This document shows positions 28,442-35,418 of a DNA stretch of 64,000 nt, piece by piece (within the stretch, counting starts at the first letter, position 1; each line of letters starts with the position of its first letter). The translations under genes were made by a program, and so were the position numbers. The stretch comes from Candidatus Fukatsuia endosymbiont of Tuberolachnus salignus. Its GTDB lineage: Bacteria; Pseudomonadota; Gammaproteobacteria; Enterobacterales; Enterobacteriaceae. The stretch is taken from positions 1,302,001-1,366,000 of the forward strand of contig NZ_OZ034983.1 in NCBI RefSeq assembly GCF_964030845.1, read 5' to 3'. The notes below the pieces were generated by a model. That model ran no database searches. It was not told the DNA's origin and saw only the letters and a list, made by a program, of their open reading frames with translations.

Positions 28442-29020
28442 TTACATCTGGTCTTCCGCGTAAATGCCCGCCGAAATCACTGCACCCCCGATACGCCGCT
28501 TGCCGTAGCCAATCGGCACCGGATTGCCTTGTGCGGTGGAATTGACGGGCTCCCCGAAGGCGTAGCTGGGCTTGTTATCAGGGTCCTCACGGCGTGATAA
28601 CCCACTTTGTTGTGGGGATAGCATTTGGATAACCCCGCCGACCATCATGGAAATGCCAACAGGGGCCAAAAATTGAGCACTAGGAATGAAGGATGCTGCC
28701 ACTAACATCGCACCGATAATGGTTTGAAACACGCCACCCCGTTTGCTGCCGATAATCACCGGGGCAATGCGAATATCCTGGCTGCCGTGGGCGCTGGCTA
28801 ATTCTTCTCTGCTAATATTGTGCTGGCCGTTAAATACTGCAAAGGTCAGGCCTTGTGCTTGACTGCGTAACATAAATTGCTCAAACCCAGGCAGGATAAC
28901 CGACAGCGCTTTTATCGCTTCTCTGGGGGTCTCGACCGCGAGTTGATGCACACGGCCAAACAGGTGCCCGAGTTTTCCGTACAGACGGATTGTTCGTAAC
29001 GGTTGGTGGAATACTGCCAT
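28442..29020 (-). CDS. I: Lambda I-like tail assembly protein
   Basis: A tail-tip assembly factor of 192 residues. Landmarks are the N-terminal ubiquitin-like part (TIRLYGKLGHLFGRVHQLAV), a glycine/hydrophobic segment (VFQTIIGAMLVAASFIPSAQF), and the conserved GEPVNSTAQGNPVPIGYGKRRIGGAVIS end. In lambda, I lies directly between K and J. Here J follows normally, but about 3 kb with two unrelated genes separates I from K. The frame is intact. Confidence 0.88.
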   Translation of the reverse strand: MAVFHQPLRTIRLYGKLGHLFGRVHQLAVETPREAIKALSVILPGFEQFMLRSQAQGLTFAVFNGQHNISREELASAHGSQDIRIAPVIIGSKRGGVFQTIIGAMLVAASFIPSAQFLAPVGISMMVGGVIQMLSPQQSGLSRREDPDNKPSYAFGEPVNSTAQGNPVPIGYGKRRIGGAVISAGIYAEDQM

Positions 29021-29039
29021 GTTATTGGCTCCTGATAAT

Positions 29040-29061
29040 AAAAAAGGCTGCAGGGGCAGCC
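29040..29061 (-). terminator. Terminator-like hairpin just upstream of gene I
   Basis: On the minus strand GGCTGC-CCCT-GCAGCC is followed by six T residues, about 20 bp before the ATG of I. It lies between the 469-residue cargo gene and I and would isolate the cargo transcript. Confidence 0.65.
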
Positions 29062-29108
29062 GGAAGGGTTTTAAAAAAAAGATAATATTAATTCTGACAG
29101 TTTTCAGT

Positions 29109-30518
29109 CTATTGGTTATATTTTAGCCAATCATTGAGATCATCGTCCTCTATCCAGAATAAGCATGCATAGAATGGCACACCTAATACTTTATAACGCG
29201 TGATGAAGTCGCATATTTCCTTTTTTGTATCGGAGGAATGAGGTGGCTTGTAAACATCTCGAGCGTGATGTGTTGCATTATCACTAACCGTCTGATCATC
29301 TTTACCCAATAATATTTCTATTTTTGTTATTCTTTTATCTATTTCAGGGTGTTCTTCGTGGTATGTATCTTTTATTTGAGATATTAAATAAGTATTTAGA
29401 GTTCTTGTTAGTGGAGTAGAAACCCCAGCTAGTGAATCACTGATATTATTACCTCTCTCCAATTCTAATGGGCCATGAGGAGCACGACCATCTGCACCAA
29501 GGGTAATTTGATGGGGAGCTTGCTCAAATCTAACACGTTTAGATAATGGAGATCCCTCTTCAGTACCGTGTTGTGGTCTTGGTAAAGTGTGATTACCTTT
29601 AGCCAATATATGATCTCTCAATCGTCTCTTTGCACTAGCTGAAGATATAGCAAATCCTGGATTTTGAGCAAATGTAGTTACACAGGAATTGATAGTAGAG
29701 AAGGGTATATTATAGAGCTCTGCAAGCTCTGACGGAATTATGTTATGGTTCTTCAGGAGTGTAGCGATTTTAGTTTTGATATCTTTGGAATAAAATCTAG
29801 ACTTGGTTTTAGATTTCTCCACTAATAGTAGGCTTATTTCATTTAGCGTAGACTCTACGTCAGCTTGTTTTTCAGGTGGCAGTTTATTTAATATGTCTAA
29901 TTGTCGTTTAGCCTTTAAAAGTGTGGTGGTTTCCGGATTCTTTGGCGTGCACTTGCTGTGCAGTTTTAAGTTACTATTAGCAACACGATATGGGTTGGAA
30001 GATGTAGCTGAACTATGATTATTTGGCTTGCTAACCAAAGTCAGTTTCGACCTTGTCATTATATTTGTTGAGACAAAAAGCGCACATTCACCCTTTTCAG
30101 GTGGATGTGAAAATTCAGGACCAAGGAGCCTGTTCAACCTTAAATTCGCTTTTACAATTGGACGCTGTTCTTCAACCTGCCCAACTGGTTGGTGTGATGA
30201 TAGAGTGTTTGCTCTTTGACCGGAGGGATTTCCGTTACTTTCTGAAGTACCAACTAAACATGCACCATGCGGAGCAGGTGGAGTCTGAGAGAAAGCTTGA
30301 ACTCCTATACTGCCGCCATCCTGTCGCTGTCCGGGATGATTAATCATATATCTTTGCATATGTCTTTTTTTGGGGGCAAGCGTACTGGTTGTTGGCTCAT
30401 CATTAATATTACCAGTTTCTCTCACGTCCCCTAAGGGGCCATTTCCCTGTTCACTACTCGAGCTTGAGGGGTTGGGGGGTGTAGTAGATGCAGTAGGTGC
30501 AATAGTAGAAAAAGGCAA
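29109..30518 (-). CDS. Putative effector cargo between tail genes K and I
   Basis: A 469-residue protein of unknown family. The N-terminal 110 residues are rich in Ser, Pro, Thr and Gly (STIAPTASTTPPNPSSSSSE), as in many disordered secretion leaders. The rest is mixed charged and helical (KAKRQLDILNKLPPEKQADV, KIATLLKNHNIIPSELAELY), and the last 60 residues contain KKEICDFITRYKVLGVPFYA. The start codon is TTG at 30518, preceded by an ATT codon. The upstream AATTAAGAGAGATTAACAT nearly matches the sequence before the lipase-like gene, where ATG occupies the ATT position. It is AT-rich relative to the phage genes. No enzyme motif is seen; the effector role is inferred from position and leader. 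Confidence 0.5.
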   Translation of the reverse strand: MPFSTIAPTASTTPPNPSSSSSEQGNGPLGDVRETGNINDEPTTSTLAPKKRHMQRYMINHPGQRQDGGSIGVQAFSQTPPAPHGACLVGTSESNGNPSGQRANTLSSHQPVGQVEEQRPIVKANLRLNRLLGPEFSHPPEKGECALFVSTNIMTRSKLTLVSKPNNHSSATSSNPYRVANSNLKLHSKCTPKNPETTTLLKAKRQLDILNKLPPEKQADVESTLNEISLLLVEKSKTKSRFYSKDIKTKIATLLKNHNIIPSELAELYNIPFSTINSCVTTFAQNPGFAISSASAKRRLRDHILAKGNHTLPRPQHGTEEGSPLSKRVRFEQAPHQITLGADGRAPHGPLELERGNNISDSLAGVSTPLTRTLNTYLISQIKDTYHEEHPEIDKRITKIEILLGKDDQTVSDNATHHARDVYKPPHSSDTKKEICDFITRYKVLGVPFYACLFWIEDDDLNDWLKYNQ

Positions 30519-30931
30519 AATGTTAATCTCTCTTAATTGTATGGATTATCAACAATAATGCCCTGTTTGATCATATTATGTACAATAGAATTACGTAATA
30601 AAATATAACGAATGTTACAGAACCCTCAGCGAGAACACTTGAATATCAGGTAGGGAGACGCTGTTTACTCTGTCTTACTTGCCACGATAGGTAAAGCTGG
30701 TTTGTTAACTTTAAAAGCCGCATAAGTTTCACTGTCAAAGAGTGACAATGATTCAATTTGTTCCACAGGCAAAACACGCGGGTATTGATATAGCGGCACG
30801 ATTTAATTTTAATTGGCATACAAATATGAGCCACTCTGTAGATTTAATCCTCAATGTATCCGTTAAGAAATCAAAATTAAATCTTACAGCTATATCAAGG
30901 TAATCGTATCTAAATCCCATTGACGACACCA

Positions 30932-31035
30932 TATAGCAGGCGCCATGTAACGTGATCTCTTTTGTTAATAAATATTATTTAATATCAATATGTTATTGCT
31001 GATTTTTATAATCAACTTATACGGCCCCTGCTATA
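30932..31035. repeat. TATAGCAGG MITE, copy D
   Basis: 104 bp with ends TATAGCAGGCGCC...GGCCCCTGCTATA. It overlaps the 3' end of the lipase-like gene and provides its last codons and stop. The remaining part of 30519-30931 holds a short minus-strand peptide frame (RVLPVEQIESLSLFDSETYA) that looks like a remnant of unknown origin. Confidence 0.75.
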
Positions 31036-31995
31036 TGATAGAACGTGTTCAAAAAAATGAACGTGACGAGCTGCCCCCGCGTTTTTCCTAGAAACGTTCG
31101 TCTGCAAAGTAGTATTGTTACCTACATGAATTAACCAACTAAACCATCGCTGAACAGTATTTATTACATCTCCCTCGATCAGATAATGTCTTATCTTCGC
31201 TGTCCCTTTTTTAGCGTGGTCTAGAGTCCCCAATTTCCTGCACACTTCTTTCTGAGTAGCCGTACCCCATTTTGCGCTACAAAAACATTCTGCTTTTATT
31301 GGTTTTCCCTCTGTATAGTTCATCACCGCAGCATAAGCAGCTTCTCCACCTCCTTTAGAATGGCCTGACGTCGATACATTGAAACCTTCATATCGAGGAT
31401 CCGTATTCAAGATATTGATAAGCCTTCCTGTTAAGATTGCTGCTTGACAATAGCTTCTAGGCATTTTGTTGTCTATTGCGTTGGTTATGTTGTTTATCCA
31501 TTGTTGTGAGGTGCTCACCGCATTGCCCCAAGAGCGTGTTAAAATTTCTCCAGCAGTTTCACCACTACTGGAACCACCAAAAACAACGCGTATTTCTTTA
31601 TCATTTTTGTTATAAAACACATAAGCAACCAATCCTGAACTTTTATCCATTAACATGCCGTTAGCAGCGTTAAACGTTAGTTCCTTTGTAGCCAAACTGT
31701 TGGCAAGTTCTTTTTGCAGTGTCCAGTTTGGACCATAATCTTTTAAGTCTCCCTCACTTCTCATATAGGAATAATTAGCCAAAGCGACATTTGCAATCAA
31801 TTCGCCCAATTCGCCCTCCTGTAATTGAAAATTGCTTGTCGATACAACCGTTAGACCAGGCGGTGTTAAGTTTATATTTTGATTACCAATACTCTCAATA
31901 TTCCTTAGGCTAGCAGGAAGACGAGGAAGAAGTTGATTAGTTGAGGTATTGCCGGGGGGCTGGGGTTGAAAAGAACAACTAGGTGATTGATGCAT
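31012..31995 (-). CDS. Lipase-like (class 3 type) effector candidate
   Basis: A 327-residue protein with a Ser/Pro-rich leader (MHQSPSCSFQPQPPGNTSTN) and an alpha/beta-hydrolase domain. The nucleophile elbow is SGHSKGGGEAAYA with Ser213. The likely Asp is in IEGDVIN (276) and the likely His is in the ARHVHFFEHVL segment (311-317), the arrangement of lipase_3/DUF2974-type enzymes. ALANYSYMR and LVAYVFYNKNDKEIRVVFGG are the usual N-terminal strands. The final residues YSRGRIS come from MITE copy D, so the native end is lost. It lies in the tail operon between K and I, away from any phage role, and has no classical signal peptide. Confidence 0.65.
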   Translation of the reverse strand: MHQSPSCSFQPQPPGNTSTNQLLPRLPASLRNIESIGNQNINLTPPGLTVVSTSNFQLQEGELGELIANVALANYSYMRSEGDLKDYGPNWTLQKELANSLATKELTFNAANGMLMDKSSGLVAYVFYNKNDKEIRVVFGGSSSGETAGEILTRSWGNAVSTSQQWINNITNAIDNKMPRSYCQAAILTGRLINILNTDPRYEGFNVSTSGHSKGGGEAAYAAVMNYTEGKPIKAECFCSAKWGTATQKEVCRKLGTLDHAKKGTAKIRHYLIEGDVINTVQRWFSWLIHVGNNTTLQTNVSRKNAGAARHVHFFEHVLSYSRGRIS

Positions 31996-32067
31996 TTTAA
32001 TCTCTTTTAATTCAATATGATATAAGATATGATAATATCCAATCTAGCATACTACATGCAATATAAT

Positions 32068-32793
32068 TCACGCTAAATGATGTTGCAGTGTCCGATGCCT
32101 CACCACTTTCACCGTACGCTCTTGCCAATACCCGCCGTAAGGCACGCGCTGGCTGGGTTTACCATACAGATGATGCAGTAACATGCCGTCTGCCAGCAAA
32201 ATTCCCGCATGATTGGCGACCGGTGCGGATACCTGCATCATCACTACATCACCTGGCTGGTATTCTCCGCTAAATTCACGAAATCCACATTGATACCAAT
32301 TATCCAGATACCTGTTTTCCTGACCTGATTCCCACCAAGGGTGATCTACCCGATAATCATGCAATTCAATGCCATGCGTCTGGCGAAAATAAGACAGTAT
32401 CAACCCCCAACAGTCGGTATGCCCAAGGACAAATTCACGCCCTACCAGTGGTAGCTCACCCCGTGGCTGAATGGTGCGCACATCGCCTTCGGGCCAACTG
32501 ACGATATGCCAGGGCAGTTCGGTATGGTCACATTGTGCTCTGTCCAGCTCCTAGGGTTGACTCGTGGCATCGGGATGACTGTGCACGATCGCCATGACGG
32601 TGCCCCAATTTTCGGCCTCCATGTAACCCTGAGGATCGAGATAAAACTGTTCTGTTGGTTTAGCGGCTAAATTGCGGCAAGGAAAATAACGTTCTCGCCG
32701 TGATTGCTGTGCGATGACACCACAACACTCAAAAGGATAAGCGGCAGCAGCATGAGCCAGCATCGCCTGTAGCGTTTTTTTACGCATCCTCAC
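32068..32793 (-). pseudogene. K: Lambda K-like tail assembly protease, interrupted by an amber codon
   Basis: Tail assembly protein with an N-terminal JAB/MPN metallopeptidase domain (HAAAAYPFECCGVIAQQ, MAIVHSHPDATSQP) and a C-terminal NlpC/P60 domain (FVLGHTDCWGLILSYFRQ, NHAGILLADGMLLHHL). A TAG at 32551-32553 follows SQP, and the same frame continues ELDRAQCDHTELPWHIVSWP. One nonsense change therefore separates the domains; the downstream part could restart at a GTG (32481). The catalytic Cys of the NlpC part is the one in HTDCWG. The start overlaps the end of L (ATGA). Confidence 0.85.
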
Positions 32794-33542
32794 CTCTTGA
32801 TCAGCGCGGAGCCTGGAAACCCGCCAAAAGGTAACGGATTATGTCTGCCGAAACGGTTTTTACATTCCACTAACCGGCCAGTGCATCTGTCCTGGGTCAG
32901 ATCATCGGTGGGATCACCCTGCTCATCAAAATACTGGCTACCCGCATAATCACAGCCGCTGCCGCTGCGGTAGTCACCACGCATCGCCCAGGTGCACAGC
33001 GAATGAATTTGCCGTGTAGGAATTAACAACCCTTGCAAATCCGCCGGGCTGGAGAGGGTAAACTCAACCATCTCGCTGGTTTCCATGGATTTACTGTCAA
33101 TGGTGTAGACCTGGACTTTTTCTTGTGTCGGATCGTCTTCAGGATTGCCTTGTGGAAAATTACGCGCATCCAGATAATGTTTGAAGGTGTCGTGAATAAT
33201 CACCTTGGCTTGTACCATGTCGTCAAATTTCAGGCACAGCGCAGTGATGCTGCCATCGAGGTTGGCAACGGTTAATCTGGGCTGTGCTTGTTGTCCATCA
33301 CTGGCGGTTTCCAGTCCTTCTATCTGTACCGGCCAGGGAGCATATTCCTTACCTTGCCACCAGATGGATTTTGCGTTGAGCTTGGTTTCATCAGCTGCAG
33401 CGGTGGTCAGTTCTTCCGGTGTATGGGCTAAGGTATCCGCGTGGAAGCGTAAAATAGTTGCCTGGAACGCCGTGCCATCGACTTCGAACAGACGAATGCG
33501 ATTGCCTGGCAACAGACGTTGCAGGTCAATGTGGGTTGTCAT
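32790..33542 (-). CDS. L: Lambda L-like minor tail protein
   Basis: Tail-tip protein of 250 residues that in lambda binds an iron-sulfur cluster in its C-terminal domain. The C-terminal Cys residues are present: HSLCTWAMRGDYRSGSGCDY, DDLTQDRCTGRLVECKNRFG. GFPGSALIKR is a typical L ending. It overlaps K by 4 bp and follows M closely, the usual order M-L-K. The frame is intact. Confidence 0.9.
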   Translation of the reverse strand: MTTHIDLQRLLPGNRIRLFEVDGTAFQATILRFHADTLAHTPEELTTAAADETKLNAKSIWWQGKEYAPWPVQIEGLETASDGQQAQPRLTVANLDGSITALCLKFDDMVQAKVIIHDTFKHYLDARNFPQGNPEDDPTQEKVQVYTIDSKSMETSEMVEFTLSSPADLQGLLIPTRQIHSLCTWAMRGDYRSGSGCDYAGSQYFDEQGDPTDDLTQDRCTGRLVECKNRFGRHNPLPFGGFPGSALIKR

Positions 33543-33572
33543 GGTGTTACTCGCTAGTGGGGTTATGTGCTA

Positions 33573-33914
33573 CTAAGGCTGGAAGGTTTGCTCAAAGGTA
33601 AAGCTGATGGACAGGATATTGCCACCTAAGGGAGTGACTCTGATGGAATCTGCTGCCACGCGGTAGAGACCCAGCACCCCATAGGGTGGCGTCCATAAGC
33701 AAGATTGTGTGCAGTGCTGGCGAATAAAGGTGAGTAACGGCAGCATGTTTTTTTCAGTGCCCTGAAAGGTTAGCGGCCAAGATTGGCTTTCGGGATTGAT
33801 TCCGTCGCCCGCAACCTGTTTGTAGCCATCACCGAACTGCGCCACCCTGACGCGATGTAAAAAACTGCCCTCCGGGGTACCCTGAGTACGCCAGGTGAAG
33901 GTATCGATTGCCAT
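33573..33914 (-). CDS. M: Lambda M-like minor tail protein
   Basis: A tail-tip protein of 113 residues with the usual opening MAIDTFTWRTQGTPEG and features VRVAQFGDGYKQVAGDGINP, QSWPLTFQGTE and the ending ISFTFEQTFQP. It lies between the tape measure and L. The frame is intact, and the start follows a likely RBS (AGGAT). Confidence 0.88.
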   Translation of the reverse strand: MAIDTFTWRTQGTPEGSFLHRVRVAQFGDGYKQVAGDGINPESQSWPLTFQGTEKNMLPLLTFIRQHCTQSCLWTPPYGVLGLYRVAADSIRVTPLGGNILSISFTFEQTFQP

Positions 33915-33935
33915 AATTGTATCCTGATTATTTAA

Positions 33936-34211
33936 TCACCCCCGCCCGTGCATCGCCATCCATAAAGGCGTACCGGGCTTGCTAAGCTGTTCACTGATAG
34001 TCGTGGTAATCGCTGTTTTGATTTGTTTTCGCAGGGCAGCGCTATCCTGTGTGCTTGGGCTGGATTGCTGTCCCATCCCTTGATTCAAAATATTAATATC
34101 CCCCACGTTGATTGCTACCGCTGTAGCTTTCCCTTGCCTCCCCAATGAAGGGAGGCACGGCGATTTTGTTTGGCGATGACTGACCAAGCCCCCTTCCGCA
34201 TAACCGCGCAT
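33936..34211 (-). pseudogene. H: Tape measure protein, C-terminal fragment
   Basis: The last 91 codons of the tape measure, MRGYAEGGLV through LSKPGTPLWMAMHGRG, cut off from the rest by IS110. Removing the IS joins ...DNLYAL to MRGYAEGG in frame. Confidence 0.85.
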
Positions 34212-34229
34212 CAGATACCGTCTTGCCCA

Positions 34230-35189
34230 TCATGATGCAAGTGCTATTTTTGTATCGAATGGGATGCCTGATTTCAGCACACCATACGCCAGTTGGAGTA
34301 ATTTGCGCATTGCCGCACAGACGCCCATTTTACCCCCTTTATGGCGTGATACGAGTCGTTGCCACTGTGCTTTCACTATCGGATTACAAGAAAGGGCAGC
34401 CAGAGCGGGCATATACAACGCTTTCCTGAGCTCGGTATGACCCCGTTTTGATAGGCGGCTCCGTCCTTTAAATAAACCTGATTCACAAAGTTTTGGGTTA
34501 AGCCCGGCATAGGCCACCACTGCCTTACTGTTAGTGAATTTTGACACATTACCCACATACGCCAGCAAACTGGCACTTAGTATTTCACCGATACCAGGAA
34601 TACTCTCCAGCAACGCTTTATTTTTCTTTAAGTCAGGATCGTTATCGATATGGTTTTTTATTTTTTCTTTGGTGGCCTGGATTTGTTGTTTAAGTGCAGA
34701 AATGATTTCAAGCAGTGAGGATTGAACGACATCGTCAGCCACTGATTGCCGATTTTCTTGCATTTGCCTCATTTCCTCTAAACTCTTTAGATGGCGTACT
34801 AGCGCGGTTAATTGACGTTCGCTCAAGGGAGGAGGAGTCCAGAGGACAGGTGTATGCAGTGCGCAGTAGCGCACTATCATTTTTGCATCCCCCTGATCCG
34901 TCTTGTTCCGACTCAGTTCACTCTCACCAAAGGCATGAATACGTGATGGGTTTTCTAGGCTGACGTCAATGCCATTATCAACTAAGAACATAGCCAGTGG
35001 AACACTGTAACTCCCTGTGGCTTCGAGACAAATATGACAATCCCCGTAAGGGATAAGCCATTTCAGTAGTTGGCTAAATCCAGAGGGGGTATTCGGGAAT
35101 GCTTTTGTTTTATACTTTTTTCTCTCTACCCACACTGCAACATCGAATTTTAATTTGGCAACATCAATACCCACTGCGGTCTTGTCCAT
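34230..35189 (-). CDS. IS110-family DEDD transposase/recombinase
   Basis: A 319-residue RNA-guided recombinase of the IS110 family. The N-terminal RuvC-like DEDD domain is visible (AVGIDVAKLKFDVAV, CLEATGSYSVPLAMF, NKTDQGDAKMIVRYC). The C-terminal Transposase_20 domain follows (LLESIPGIGEILSASLLAYV, AYAGLNPKLCESG, SKRGHTELRKALYMPALAAL, GKMGVCAAMRKLLQLAYGVL), with the catalytic Ser in the ILSAS segment. The start at MDKTAVGID is preferred over a Met five residues upstream. The frame is intact, so the element may be active. Confidence 0.92.
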   Translation of the reverse strand: MDKTAVGIDVAKLKFDVAVWVERKKYKTKAFPNTPSGFSQLLKWLIPYGDCHICLEATGSYSVPLAMFLVDNGIDVSLENPSRIHAFGESELSRNKTDQGDAKMIVRYCALHTPVLWTPPPLSERQLTALVRHLKSLEEMRQMQENRQSVADDVVQSSLLEIISALKQQIQATKEKIKNHIDNDPDLKKNKALLESIPGIGEILSASLLAYVGNVSKFTNSKAVVAYAGLNPKLCESGLFKGRSRLSKRGHTELRKALYMPALAALSCNPIVKAQWQRLVSRHKGGKMGVCAAMRKLLQLAYGVLKSGIPFDTKIALAS

Positions 35190-35204
35190 GGCTGATTCTC
35201 CCAT

Positions 35205-35418
35205 GAAAAACAGATAATTAAATGATCGCCCCGACCTTCCTTATAAATACGTGCTCTTAGCACAAGATACCGTTCGGTCTTACAGGCGACGATAAATATG
35301 TCACCGGGGTTTTATCTGACTGCACAAGCTTTAAGCCTAAGGGCGCAAACAAACTCTCCGGTGACATCCCAATGATCAGTTGGGGATCATCAACCTTTGA
35401 AAGTTAATAATCAAGATA
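35205..35418 (-). ncRNA. Probable IS110 bridge RNA region
   Basis: Non-coding DNA between the element edge and the transposase start, where IS110-group elements encode the bridge RNA that pairs with target and donor DNA. It contains complementary segments GTCACCGG (about 35299) and CCGGTGAC (about 35362), able to form a large hairpin around an internal loop, with smaller stems. The assignment rests on family knowledge and position; RNA ends and guide loops were not computed. Confidence 0.45.
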
